A DNA stretch of 64,000 nucleotides, taken from the NCBI RefSeq assembly GCF_023516615.1, contig NZ_JAMGBF010000050.1, positions 54,348 through 118,347 on the forward strand. The letters run 5' to 3'. Origin of the DNA: Streptomyces panaciradicis (lineage in GTDB: Bacteria > Actinomycetota > Actinomycetes > Streptomycetales > Streptomycetaceae). This document shows positions 8,845 to 18,422 of the stretch, piece after piece; position 1 is the stretch's first letter, and every line of letters begins with the position of its first letter. The notes under the pieces were generated by a model. That model saw nothing but the letters and a program-made list of their open reading frames with translations. It searched no databases and was not told where the DNA came from. The translations under genes were made by a program, and so were the position numbers.

Positions 8845-11736
8845 TCACGGGGTGCTCCACTCGCGCAGTGCCTTGAAAACGGAGTCGCTGTCCAGCTCGT
8901 GGCCTCGATCCAGGCTCTTGAGGAGAGCCGTGGAACTCGTCATGCGGTCGGGGTAGTACAGCTCGGGTGCCAGGCACGTGGGGCAGTCGCTCAGGAGGCA
9001 GAACGGCGAGAGGGGGAGGGGTTCGTCGTTTGGGGGGATGAGGTACAGCTGGTCGTCTGCCAGAGGGTGTGCCGTGTCGAAGGAGACCGTTGCGAAGTCG
9101 GGGTGATCGCCCATCAGGGCCAGGCCTGATACGCGGAACTTCCCGGCGTCGGGCATCCATTGAAGCCGGTCGGTGTGTACCCATCGGGTGTGCGCAAGGA
9201 ATGCGCATCCCGAAAGGCTGCTGAGCATCAGCGGTTCGATGCGTCCAAGGCTCCTCTCCAGCTCGGCTCGTGTCCGGGGGCCTGCGCCGTGACGGATCTT
9301 GTTGCGGAGCTCGACCAATTGGTCAAGGTCGGCGAACAGGCCCTTTTTGCCCTTCTTGCGGGCTGTTGCCTCGACGAGGCCGGCGGCTGGGTCTCCGTGC
9401 TGGCGGGCGTCGTCGGCTACTGCCCTGACCACCCCCACCCAGTGGCCGAGAGAGACACCGCCCCGCTCAACGGACTGGCTCCACTGGGCGATGGCCGGCA
9501 GATCCTGACGGCCGCGGTCGGTGGCCAGGGCAAGGGCCATGATGCCCAGAGAAAGGATCAAGGACTCGGTGCACTGGATGGCTGCCTCGTGCTTTTCGGC
9601 CAGGGACAGGGCGTGGCGGAACTTGCGGACCGCGCGGGCTACGGCGTAGGGGTACGAATCCTGGAACAGCTTGTAGGGCTCGTTGTGTCGGCGCAGGTTC
9701 TGCGCGGTCAAGGAGCTGATCGCGGCGGCGTCATCGAGCCGCCCGCGCCGGGCCGAACCGGTTCCGCTTTCGAAAATCTGCATCCGTTTGCGGTGGAGAT
9801 CGTCCTGGATGCGTGCGGCTTCCCGTTCTCCTTCGTCGAGCATGGCGAGGGCGGCGCGGATTTCCGAGAGGCTGCCGTCACACCGGGGGATCCAGATGTC
9901 GGCCATTTCGCGGGCCTTGATGTGCGGGATGACTCCGTACTTCGGCAGCTGCTGCTCGGCCAGAGCGCTGGACAGGTAGGCGATCACGTACTCGTGGGGC
10001 AAAGGCTCCTCGGTGAGCCGGATGACGATCAGGCCCTGGCCGGGCTGCACGCCGTCGTAGTGGCTCGGCACGCACGTCCAGTGGCGGGTCCCGGCGAGAT
10101 CCCGTCCGATGATGTCGCCCTGCCGCAACCGGCGGCGGGGTTCGCGCTGGTCCGCGCGCAGGGGCAGGTCTGCCACGTCCGGTAGCGTGCTGGTCAGCAG
10201 GGTGGGTGTCAGAACCCGCCGTTGCCCGTCCGTGTCCGTCGCATCCGGTTCTTCGTCCAGATCGGCTTTGCGTACGGACCCGGGAAAGATTTCAGCGAAG
10301 TCCCCCAGACGGATGCCTTCCTGCGCGGCCCGCTGCATCTCATGGATCTGACGGAATCGCTCCAGTGACAGGTTGTAGTCCTCCGCGGCGATGTCCGCGG
10401 CTGTCACGCAGAAGCTCTGCTCGGACCGTGCACGCCGGCGCTCGCTGCTGCGCCGCAGCCGCCAACGCCGCATGAGATCCGGGAGGTTGTTGCGCGTGTG
10501 ATCGACGGCATCCAGAACGCTGTCGGGAGCCAGCCCGAGCTTATCTTGCGCCAGCAGCGGCTCACGCCGGTCGTCCAGGCTGAAGCCGTCCGCCGTGAGA
10601 TCGTAGAACCACACGCTGTCGTTCTGTCCGGCGTCCTTGGTGAAGAACAGGATCGCCGTCGATACCCCCGCATACGGCTTGAAGGTGCCGCCGGGCAGCT
10701 GGACCACAGCCTCCAGCCCGTGCACGTCCACCAGCAGGCGCCGAAGTTCGATGTGTGCAGAAGTCGAGCTGAACAGCAGACCGGCGGGGACGATCACAGC
10801 CGCGCGTCCCTTCGGCTTCAACAGCTCCAGAATCATGGCGAGATGAAGAAGCTCGGTCTTCTTCGTACGTACCATTGCGAGCAACTCGGGTGCGACGGCC
10901 TCGTAGTCGACGCTGCCCGCGAACGGGGGATGGGCCAGGACGACTGAGTAGCGCTCACGCTCCGTCCCGGTGCCCTCCGCCAGATTGTCCCGGTAGCGCA
11001 GATCAGCACCTTCGTAGCCCTGAAGAGCCAGCCGCATGCTGCTCAACCGCAGCATGGTCGTGTCGAAGTCAAACCCGTGGATCCTGCCGCTCACCTCCGC
11101 TGCGCTTTGCTGCGCGGTCTCCCGGCGGGACCGGTGGACGAACTGAGCAGCGGCAGCGAGGAGACCGCCCATGCCGCAGGTTGGATCGCACACCTCCTCG
11201 TCAGCTCCGGGCTCAGCCATCGCTGCCATCAGAGCCGCCAGATGAGGAGGCGTACGGAAAGCACCATAGGGACCGGCCGTGGCGATCCGGGCGAGCAGGT
11301 GCTCATACAGAGCGCCCGCGATGGCATCCCCCGCCGAGAGCGTCTCTTCCAGCAGGCCCACAACCCTGGCGAGGAGACTGGGGGTCGGGATCGTGAAACG
11401 AGCATCCTTGACGAGCTGCGAATAGCCCACTCCGGCGAAAGTGTGGCGACGCAGCCAGGGAAACACCTCGTCGGTCATCGACGTGTACATGCGTTGAGGT
11501 GTCAGGCGGATCAGTTGGGACCAGCGCAGATGCTGCTCATCCTGAGTGAAGACTGGCTGCTGCTGTGGGGATTCCTGCCGAACAGTCTCCCGCTCCCAGT
11601 GTTCCTGGACGGCGTCCAGCTCGCGGAGATAGAGGAGGTGGGATATCTGCTCCACGATCTCCAGCGGACTGGAGATTCCCGCTGCCCAGAAGGCGTCGAA
11701 GAGGCGGCTGGTGGTATGCCTGAGACCGTCGTTCAT
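8845..11736 (-). CDS. type I-like DNA N6-adenine methylase fused to specificity and HEPN-like domains
   Basis: This 963-residue fusion begins with an HsdM-type helical domain (ISSPLEIVEQISHLLYLREL). The methylase motifs follow: DPTCGMGG for AdoMet binding at about residue 184, and AHPPF, an NPPF variant, at about residue 266. Residues near 480-660 look like one HsdS-type target-recognition half, ending in a conserved IKAREMADIWIP helix start. The last 280 residues are unlike restriction enzymes. They contain RNKIRH at about residue 810, which fits the R-x4-6-H motif of HEPN RNases, and end with a CPTC knuckle and a GHE motif. No HsdR or other restriction nuclease gene adjoins it. The ATG at 11736 was chosen because the HsdM fold starts right after it. 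I infer a methylation-linked system whose toxic arm might be the HEPN domain; it could instead be a signalling or dimerisation domain. Confidence 0.75.
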   Translation of the reverse strand: MNDGLRHTTSRLFDAFWAAGISSPLEIVEQISHLLYLRELDAVQEHWERETVRQESPQQQPVFTQDEQHLRWSQLIRLTPQRMYTSMTDEVFPWLRRHTFAGVGYSQLVKDARFTIPTPSLLARVVGLLEETLSAGDAIAGALYEHLLARIATAGPYGAFRTPPHLAALMAAMAEPGADEEVCDPTCGMGGLLAAAAQFVHRSRRETAQQSAAEVSGRIHGFDFDTTMLRLSSMRLALQGYEGADLRYRDNLAEGTGTERERYSVVLAHPPFAGSVDYEAVAPELLAMVRTKKTELLHLAMILELLKPKGRAAVIVPAGLLFSSTSAHIELRRLLVDVHGLEAVVQLPGGTFKPYAGVSTAILFFTKDAGQNDSVWFYDLTADGFSLDDRREPLLAQDKLGLAPDSVLDAVDHTRNNLPDLMRRWRLRRSSERRRARSEQSFCVTAADIAAEDYNLSLERFRQIHEMQRAAQEGIRLGDFAEIFPGSVRKADLDEEPDATDTDGQRRVLTPTLLTSTLPDVADLPLRADQREPRRRLRQGDIIGRDLAGTRHWTCVPSHYDGVQPGQGLIVIRLTEEPLPHEYVIAYLSSALAEQQLPKYGVIPHIKAREMADIWIPRCDGSLSEIRAALAMLDEGEREAARIQDDLHRKRMQIFESGTGSARRGRLDDAAAISSLTAQNLRRHNEPYKLFQDSYPYAVARAVRKFRHALSLAEKHEAAIQCTESLILSLGIMALALATDRGRQDLPAIAQWSQSVERGGVSLGHWVGVVRAVADDARQHGDPAAGLVEATARKKGKKGLFADLDQLVELRNKIRHGAGPRTRAELERSLGRIEPLMLSSLSGCAFLAHTRWVHTDRLQWMPDAGKFRVSGLALMGDHPDFATVSFDTAHPLADDQLYLIPPNDEPLPLSPFCLLSDCPTCLAPELYYPDRMTSSTALLKSLDRGHELDSDSVFKALREWSTP

Positions 11737-11984
11737 CACGCATCGGAGACTATCCGCGCTGTCCACGGCCCGGTGGCGCATCCCGGCAAACCGGCGGGCG
11801 CCTGCGCCACGAACGCCCCGCTCGAGGATGTGCTGACCGTGCATGTCTTGCCCAGGCCCGCAGCGGCGCCAGGACACGAGCGGACCGGATCTCGAGCCTT
11901 CGACGAGGCATTGCTGCCCAAGCGCGTGGGGCCCGGCCCGCGGGCCATCGGCGGTGACACGTCATCAGCGGGCCATTAGCGTCC

Positions 11985-14900
11985 CTACGACGGTTCTGCC
12001 TTCAGCGGCCAGTCCAGGGTGGCAAGTCCTGCCGGCCCGGCAATGTGCACATGCTGCGTATCGCCGGCAGTGTGCACGATGTTGGTGACCGGTGCCGCGG
12101 TGAGCAGGCTATGAACGAGGCGTCCGGTGAGAGGGTCCCACAGCCGCATGCCGGTGCCGTTGCCGGCTGCCAGCAGCCATGACCCCGAGGGCTGGGGGAG
12201 TGCGGTCATCACAGCGGTGTACGGGGTGTCGATACGGCCCATCCGGCTCCACCCCTGCGGATCCCAGAACGCGATCTCATGAGGTGTGGCGATGGCCACC
12301 ACGACACGATTTTCGGGTAGGGGGACGAGGCACAAGGCGGTGACTGTGTTGCGGTAGGGCAGCGTGCGTTCCTCGACGAGTTCGCCACCGGCCGCATCCC
12401 ACACCAGCAGCCGGGAGCGCACCGCCCCCGCCACCAGGCAGCTGCCGGCGGGGGACGGCAGCGCCAGCAGCGCGCTGACCGGCCCGGTGCCGGGGAGCGG
12501 TCTTACCTCGCCGGTAACGGCATCCACAATGATCGTCCCGCTGCGGTCGGCCACCACGAGAGCGGGTTGCCCATCCGGGAGCTGCACGGCGCAGCAGCGG
12601 GCTTGCTCGAACGAGCCGTTCACCAGTGGCCGGGCGACATCATCTCTGGTGTTCCACAGACGGATGCCCTTGGTGTCGCCTACGGCCACGGCTGCTGAGC
12701 CGCCCCGGATGGGCAGGGCTTCCAGGAAGGTCACGGGGGAGGGCTGCTCGTAGTGGTCGAGACACTGCCCGGTGGCGACGTCCAGGATCTCCACCTGGGA
12801 GCCGGTGGGGACGGCCAGCCGTTGCGTACCCGTCGCGGACGGCAGGGCGGCCATCAGGTGCGCTGCCCGCGCGACCCGCTGCGGCTTGGCCGCCTGCCGG
12901 GGCCGTGGCGAGGGTGATGGGCGGGAGCCCCGCTGCACCGCAGGGCGGGGACCGTGGAGTTGGATGCCCTCGTCACCGGTGATGGCAACCTTCCATGCCT
13001 TGTCCGGGCTGGGAATGCCGGCGAACATCGCTCGCGGCGACGCCGGGTACGTCCCAATATGCTGCGGCTCGGGCCGGGATGTATCCCACACCTCGATGGC
13101 GTCGTCCGTCACGATGCCGGCCACACTGGCGCCGCCTGGAGCAGCCAGCGCCACGAGCCGCTGACCCTGAGTGGGCAACCGGCCGACCACCTCGCCCGCC
13201 TGGAGGGCATCGGTGGGGAAGAGCTCGCTCTTGCGGGCGGTGATCTGGAAGGGGTTGAACAGCCAGACCGGCTCGTCCGGGCCGCCGCGCAGCACGGCCA
13301 GTAGATCGCCTTCCGGCCCTTGCACGGCGGCCATGGACCGGGCAGTGGAGAACGGCAGGTGCAGGGGCAGGACGTCGCCGGTCAGGGGATTGAACAGCAC
13401 CCACCCAGCGCGGTGCCGTTTACACAGGTGGTAGCCCCGGCCCCGCCGGTCACGGACCCAGGTCAGCCGCTCCGGCAGGCGAAGATCGTCAGGCAGACGG
13501 ACCAGCTGGACCACGTCCTCTGACGGCTTCCACAGGGCCAGTTCGTCCCGCCCGCTGGCCAACACCATCGTCCACCGGTCGGCGCCATCCTGCGCCACCA
13601 CCACCGTGCGCACACTGAGCTGTTCCAGGCCCGCCAGTCGGCGGCCCGAAAGCGGATCGAACACCGCCGCGCTGCGGGGCCCGGCCGCCACCAGGAAAGG
13701 ACGCCCGCTGGTCCCCTTCGCGACCGTCAGGCCATGAGCCACACCGGTGTCGATGTGGGTGAGCTGCTGGCCGGTTGTGCTGTCCCAGACACCGATGCCG
13801 TGACGGGTGCTGGCGGCGAGCAGTTGGCGGCCGCCCACCGTCGCCAGCGAGCACAGGGCGTGCACCCGGCCCATGGGGGACGCCACCACGTTGGTCCGCG
13901 CCTGCCAGTGCCCCCACTGGGTGCGCAGCCGCGGGCCGAAGGAACGGGCGGGAGCCGGCGATGCCGGCAGCAAGTCCTTGCCCTCTTCCTCCCCCTGTGT
14001 CGCCAGCTGGAAGGAGAGGCTGCTGAAGCGGGACGGGGCATCCACCGACTCATCCAGGTACGGCTCGATCAGCCCGGCCGATGTGAGCACCCGACGCTGG
14101 GGGTCACCCACCGGCAGCGGCAGGCCCAGCCGTCCGCGCAGCGACCTTGAGCTCTCCCAGACCGCCAGTTCCACCGGCATGATCGAATCGTCCAGAGCGT
14201 GGCCCAGCTCGGCGTGGGCCACCGTGTGGCGGCGCACATAAGGATGCGGTGCCAGGCGGCCGCCCTGCTCGGCCAGGTGGGCGCAGGCCTCGGCGATGGC
14301 ACGGTGGACCTGCGGCACGGGCCGCAGGCCTTCCATCTCAGCAGCCCATTCGGCAGGAAGGCCCTCAAGGGGCTCCCCGATCAGCAGGCCCGGCTCGGTC
14401 AACAGCACCTCGGCCACCCGCTGGTGGACGGGCCGGTAGGTGACTCGGCCGTCCTCCTCACCGGCGGCGAGGTAGCCGACCAGGCGGCTGTGGCGGACCG
14501 TGCGGATCACCGCATCGATCTCGTCGGCGGGCGGTGCAGCCGGGCCGAGGACCGCGGCGGCCACCGCCGGCCACACTTCCGCCCACGGCAGCCCCGCGCC
14601 TTGGGCGAAGGCGGTGGCCCGCAGCACCGCCAGCAGCATCGGCAGGCTGATGTCCTGGTCCCTGGCTACCTGCCGCACATCGCTGGCCAGCAGCGCCGTC
14701 GTCCCGGCCAGCAGCCGGCCACGCCAAAGGGGATCGTGCACGTCCTGCCAGCCGATCGCGGACCTCAGCTGGGCGGCGGCCAGCCTGGCATCGAGGAACG
14801 ACGGCTTCACGGCCTGCGCGATCACCGAGGCCACCTCGGCAGCCGCCGCGGCGTGGCCGGCATACGGGCTGTCCGCAGCCGCCTGCAGCACCATCTCTAC

Positions 14901-16427
14901 ATAGGCGGTGATGTCGGCGGCGGTCTGGGCCCCGTCCGTGCGCAGCAGGTCCAGCGGCACGCTGCTCTCGCCCATCCCCGCCTGCAGCACGGTGTACAGG
15001 AAACCCAGCAGCTGGTCGGCCGCCGCATCCTGCAGCTTGCCGCCCTCGACGTCCTGGGCCGAACTACGCATTCCCAGTACCAACCGCACCGCCGGTTCCC
15101 CGTCCGCACTCCGCAGCCGGGCCAGCGGGGCGATCACGTCGGACAGGCAGGCGGTCGGTTCCTGCGCCTCATCCAGACCGTCGACCACGAGTGTTATCGG
15201 CTCCCGCACCTCCGCGCAGACTGCGGCCACCCGGTCCAGCAGTGCCTGCACGTGTGGCTCGCCCCCGACTCTCTCGGTGCCGAGGGCGGCCAGCAGATCC
15301 TCGATCAACGCCAGCGACGACTTTCCCCGCGCCAGCACGGCCGCGTCCACCGCACGCTGCCGCGGCCGCAGCGGTGCGGGAACCGCCTCCACCATGTCCG
15401 CGAACCGGGTAACGAACAACGGATCGCTCAGCGTGACCAGCCGGGCCAGCAACGCCGACTTGCCCGAGCCGGCCGCCCCGGTCACCACTAGCACCCCCGC
15501 CCCGGCATGAACGAACTCCACCAGCGCCTGCATCAGCGTCTGGCGCCCGCTGAAATACCAGCCCGGATCATCGTCATCGGTACGGCCCGAGGCGCGGGCC
15601 AGCCAGTACTGCGCCAGGGTGGATGCCGAAAGCGACACCGGCTGCCGGGACGCCTCCACGACCTGTTCCTGCGGCTGATAGCGCGGGTTGGGCAGGCACA
15701 GGCTCGGCTCGTCGCGGCGCGAGTCCGGCCACACCCACAGCGCCCGCAGAAGGGCGGGGTTCTCATCCCCGACCGTGTTGAGGAGCTTCTCCCATTCCTC
15801 GAACGACAGATGGGGCGCGGTGAAGCCGGCCGACTCATCCCTGGCCTTGTCCAGCGCCAGCTTCAGCAGCTGCGTGAACTCGCCCCGGTGCGGCTCCTGC
15901 TCGAAATCACCGCTGGTGATCACAGCGAGGGTCTTCAGATCGCGCCGCTGCGCGCACAACTCCTCAAACAGCACGCCCAGTTCGCTCTTGAGGCTGCCGG
16001 CGAAGCACGAGTCGACGAGCACCAGCACGTGCTCCGCCTCGCTGTCCATGACCTGCGTGATCAGCTCGCTGGTGGGAAACGCGGTACCCAGCAGCCGACC
16101 GGGAGAGGTGTGGCCGAAGGTCAGGTAATGGCGCCGGGACTGGCCGCGCAGGCCGTGCCCCGTGATGTAGACGACCAGCGCCTGGTCCCACTGCGCCTGC
16201 GCGAGTTCCTGCTCGGTCAAAAACAGCCGCAAGTCCTCCGGCTGCGTCAGCTCCTTGGGCTGTGCGACCTCGAACCGCCGCTCCTCGTCCATCGCGGGAT
16301 CGGCCAGCCAGCCGGTGATCGTCTCCACCTGCTGCTGGATCCCCGCGGTGAAGGCATCATCCTCGGTGAAGTACTCGTCGACCGCCACGACCACCAGCCG
16401 CCGAGGCCACGGCGTCACCCCGTTCAA
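11985..16427 (-). CDS. caspase-STAND-WD40 protein
   Basis: This 1480-residue protein starts with a caspase-like peptidase domain. The catalytic histidine is in YITGHG (His91) and the cysteine in VLVDSCFAG (Cys141). A STAND-type P-loop ATPase follows, with Walker A GAAGSGKS at 317-324 and Walker B LVVDGLDE at 413-420. From about residue 850 to the end there are WD40-like repeats with recurring VWD, LWN and LWDP strands, which normally form a propeller that senses the trigger. In related proteins, trigger binding oligomerises the ATPase and activates the protease, which then cuts a partner. It is divergent from an alpha/beta hydrolase gene across 147 bases holding a perfect 11-base inverted repeat, so the two may be co-regulated. 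Streptomyces also use such proteins outside defence, so the role is inferred. Confidence 0.8.
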   Translation of the reverse strand: MNGVTPWPRRLVVVAVDEYFTEDDAFTAGIQQQVETITGWLADPAMDEERRFEVAQPKELTQPEDLRLFLTEQELAQAQWDQALVVYITGHGLRGQSRRHYLTFGHTSPGRLLGTAFPTSELITQVMDSEAEHVLVLVDSCFAGSLKSELGVLFEELCAQRRDLKTLAVITSGDFEQEPHRGEFTQLLKLALDKARDESAGFTAPHLSFEEWEKLLNTVGDENPALLRALWVWPDSRRDEPSLCLPNPRYQPQEQVVEASRQPVSLSASTLAQYWLARASGRTDDDDPGWYFSGRQTLMQALVEFVHAGAGVLVVTGAAGSGKSALLARLVTLSDPLFVTRFADMVEAVPAPLRPRQRAVDAAVLARGKSSLALIEDLLAALGTERVGGEPHVQALLDRVAAVCAEVREPITLVVDGLDEAQEPTACLSDVIAPLARLRSADGEPAVRLVLGMRSSAQDVEGGKLQDAAADQLLGFLYTVLQAGMGESSVPLDLLRTDGAQTAADITAYVEMVLQAAADSPYAGHAAAAAEVASVIAQAVKPSFLDARLAAAQLRSAIGWQDVHDPLWRGRLLAGTTALLASDVRQVARDQDISLPMLLAVLRATAFAQGAGLPWAEVWPAVAAAVLGPAAPPADEIDAVIRTVRHSRLVGYLAAGEEDGRVTYRPVHQRVAEVLLTEPGLLIGEPLEGLPAEWAAEMEGLRPVPQVHRAIAEACAHLAEQGGRLAPHPYVRRHTVAHAELGHALDDSIMPVELAVWESSRSLRGRLGLPLPVGDPQRRVLTSAGLIEPYLDESVDAPSRFSSLSFQLATQGEEEGKDLLPASPAPARSFGPRLRTQWGHWQARTNVVASPMGRVHALCSLATVGGRQLLAASTRHGIGVWDSTTGQQLTHIDTGVAHGLTVAKGTSGRPFLVAAGPRSAAVFDPLSGRRLAGLEQLSVRTVVVAQDGADRWTMVLASGRDELALWKPSEDVVQLVRLPDDLRLPERLTWVRDRRGRGYHLCKRHRAGWVLFNPLTGDVLPLHLPFSTARSMAAVQGPEGDLLAVLRGGPDEPVWLFNPFQITARKSELFPTDALQAGEVVGRLPTQGQRLVALAAPGGASVAGIVTDDAIEVWDTSRPEPQHIGTYPASPRAMFAGIPSPDKAWKVAITGDEGIQLHGPRPAVQRGSRPSPSPRPRQAAKPQRVARAAHLMAALPSATGTQRLAVPTGSQVEILDVATGQCLDHYEQPSPVTFLEALPIRGGSAAVAVGDTKGIRLWNTRDDVARPLVNGSFEQARCCAVQLPDGQPALVVADRSGTIIVDAVTGEVRPLPGTGPVSALLALPSPAGSCLVAGAVRSRLLVWDAAGGELVEERTLPYRNTVTALCLVPLPENRVVVAIATPHEIAFWDPQGWSRMGRIDTPYTAVMTALPQPSGSWLLAAGNGTGMRLWDPLTGRLVHSLLTAAPVTNIVHTAGDTQHVHIAGPAGLATLDWPLKAEPS

Positions 16428-16478
16428 CTACGCCCCCTCACGCACACGTTGCCCAGCACTCTAACCACCCCGGCCAGA

Positions 16479-16507
16479 CCGAGGCCGCGACACGACCGCG
16501 GCCTCGG
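16479..16507. promoter_or_regulatory. perfect inverted repeat in divergent promoter region
   Basis: The arms CCGAGGCCGCG and CGCGGCCTCGG (11 bases each) flank a 7-base spacer, midway between the caspase and hydrolase start codons. A TAGGAT element at about 16513 could be a -10 box for the hydrolase. A regulator site shared by both genes is the simplest reading. There is no T-tract, so a terminator is less likely. Confidence 0.5.
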
Positions 16508-16574
16508 CCGGATAGGATCCCGGCAGCCACCACTCCCGCATCTGCGGGACAGTAGGCCCAGGGGGAAGATCAGC

Positions 16575-17432
16575 GTGCACATCGTCGGTATCCACGGCAT
16601 CTGGCAGGGCAATACCAACGCCGTGAAACTCTCGGCCGACTGGGCCGGTGCCCTGACCAAGGGCTTGCGCACCTACCACGGGCCCGCCTGCCCCATCCCC
16701 CCGCTGACAGTGGCCTACTACGGCAACCTCTTCCGCAACCCGAGCAAACGCCTGGGCGCACAGGCCGCCACCCCGCTCGTCGATGACGCCGACCCCTTTA
16801 CCGACCAGGAAGAGGCGTTCGTCCTCGAGACCCTCGCCCTGTACGCCCCACCCGGCCTCGATCCCGAGCAGCTCCAGACCGAAACCCTCGGCCCGGGCAT
16901 CCCCTACATCCCCCGCCCCGTCGCCCAGGCCGTGATCGCCGTCGATCACAAGATCGGCCGTGACATGGGGCGGCGCCTGCTCGGCTTCGTCCGCCAGGTC
17001 TACCGCTACCTGCACCACGACATCGGTGAGCGCATCCGCGCCGAGGTCCGCACCGAACTGCACCGCCCCGGACCCCGCTTGGTCATCGCGCACTCCCTGG
17101 GCAGCGTCATCGCCTTCGACATGCTCACCCGCGAGGACACCGGCCCCGGCCCCGACGGCCTGACCGCCCTCGTCACCTGCGGATCTCCCCTGGCCTGGCC
17201 CACCATCCGTCATTCGCTGGGCCAGGACGGCGCCCTCGAACTGCCCGACGGCATCGACTGGCTGAACCTCCACGCTGCCGGTGACCTGGTCGCCCAGAGC
17301 GGACTGGGGGCCGTCGCTCCGGCCGTCCGTGACGAACTCGTCCGCAACGGCATCACCGATCCGCATACTGCCGTGCGCTACCTCGAGAAGCAGCCGCTCG
17401 CCGACCTCATCGTGCGCACCACCACCGCGTAA
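16575..17432 (+). CDS. alpha/beta hydrolase (lipase/esterase-like), caspase partner candidate
   Basis: This 285-residue serine hydrolase opens with VHIVGIHGIW, the oxyanion-hole strand of the alpha/beta fold. The nucleophile elbow is AHSLGS (Ser near residue 174). A candidate acid lies in HAAGDLVA and a candidate histidine in DPHTAVRYL near the C-terminus. No signal peptide or membrane helix is seen, so it is probably cytoplasmic. The GTG at 16575 follows a GGGGGAAG ribosome site; upstream extensions in frame are antisense to the caspase gene and were rejected. It is head-to-head with the caspase-STAND gene. I infer that it may be activated by caspase cleavage, as in gene pairs where a protease unmasks a toxic hydrolase. 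The substrate is unknown. Confidence 0.7.
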   Translation: MHIVGIHGIWQGNTNAVKLSADWAGALTKGLRTYHGPACPIPPLTVAYYGNLFRNPSKRLGAQAATPLVDDADPFTDQEEAFVLETLALYAPPGLDPEQLQTETLGPGIPYIPRPVAQAVIAVDHKIGRDMGRRLLGFVRQVYRYLHHDIGERIRAEVRTELHRPGPRLVIAHSLGSVIAFDMLTREDTGPGPDGLTALVTCGSPLAWPTIRHSLGQDGALELPDGIDWLNLHAAGDLVAQSGLGAVAPAVRDELVRNGITDPHTAVRYLEKQPLADLIVRTTTA

Positions 17433-17764
17433 TGCCACCAGGGCAGGTGCAGACGGGTGCGCCTCGAGGGCCGGACCGCACGGAGACGGCCGCCTGGGCG
17501 AACACTGCTGCACGCGGCGGCGGTTGAGCCTCACAGAGGGTGCCGCAAGCCGTTGCTCTGAGCCTCAGCGGCTCTCAGCACCGGGCATTCCGGCCCGGAA
17601 GATCCGTCACAACAGCAAAGCGTGAGAGCTTCGGTTTGAGTACGGTCTCTCGCTTCCTCCTGCCGCTGCTTCGGCAGGGTTGCGCCACCTGCCCGCCCGC
17701 CTCCGCCTTGCGGCGGGGCGGGTCTCCTCGTCGGTTCCATGAGCAAAACGCTGGCCTGGGGATC
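17433..17764. other. non-coding stretch between hydrolase gene and repeat array B
   Basis: No gene can be supported here. A GC-rich imperfect hairpin around 17691-17722 could end transcription of the hydrolase gene, but it lacks a T-tract. Confidence 0.35.
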
Positions 17765-17880
17765 TAGTAATCATTTCCGGATTTGGCTGTGGTGTGGCGC
17801 GGCTTTGGACTGGGGGCTTGTGGAGCTGCAGGAGCTGGAGAGGTCCTGAAGTGCGAGTTCAGTGATCGGCGTGGGATTTC
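17765..17880 (+). repeat. TAGTGATC repeat array B
   Basis: Two units related to array A lie in the same orientation: TAGTAATCATTTCCGGATTT at 17765-17784 and CAGTGATCGGCGTGGGATTT at 17860-17879. The DNA between them also aligns with array A, including a TCCTGAAGTGC block at about 17844 that matches CTCCGAAGTGC at about 3782. The two copies differ at many positions, so they are not a recent duplication. Together they bracket about 14 kb. Confidence 0.55.
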
Positions 17881-17994
17881 CTTGTGTCTGCGCGGCTGGA
17901 CCGGGGCGTCGACGGCCCCGAGGGCCTGCCACTCAGCCGAGTGAAGACGCACTGCGGCGGAACCCTCCCGTGGACACCCGGCGTAGTGCCGTAC

Positions 17995-18177
17995 ATGAAC
18001 GAAGTGCACGTAAGCCGGTTGGCCTGGTCGACGTCGCGGCCGCCGACGACGCCACCGCGCTCGCCTTCCAGCAGCTGCTTGCCGACCGGTGGGCGACGGC
18101 GAACAGCGGAGCACACGACCCAGGACGCGGGCGAGCTCGGCCTTCGGCTGCGCTGCTACCTGGACCTGCGTCAGCTC
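17995..18177 (+). pseudogene. DUF6207-like gene broken by two frameshifts
   Basis: The ATG at 17995 begins MNEVHVS. The frame must then shift to read VGLVDVAAADDATALAF and LLADRWATA, and shift back to read GELGLRLRCYLDLRQ. These three pieces, in order, fit the small DUF6207 proteins common in Streptomyces, whose core reads VDVAAADDATA and whose end reads RCYLDLRQ. The function of that family is unknown. Two opposite frameshifts separate the pieces, so the gene is decayed unless the sequence carries errors. It lies just beyond repeat array B. Confidence 0.6.
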
Positions 18178-18422
18178 CATTTCCTGACCTCCTCGGCCTG
18201 GAACCGACGCATCTCGCTGGCCAGAGACCTGAACAAGGTACCCGTGGCGCGCCATGGGCCCTCCTGCGAAGGTTGACGGCTTAGCCCACAACCAGGGGCG
18301 CGCCACCCGTGCAGGTGCGCGTCCTTCCCTCAGCGTGGGTGGGCGTACGGAGGATCACGAAGTGGCCGCCGGAGGCACGTGACCTGTGGCAGGCTCATCT
18401 CCCTGGGGGAGAGGAACGACTG

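Noticed and set aside
8845..11736. Complete type I restriction-modification system
   Set aside because: No HsdR helicase-nuclease is encoded on either side and only one specificity half is present within the fusion.
15507..16574. Upstream extension of the alpha/beta hydrolase frame
   Set aside because: It is antisense to the caspase domain, and the GTG at 16575 has a proper ribosome site and starts the hydrolase fold.
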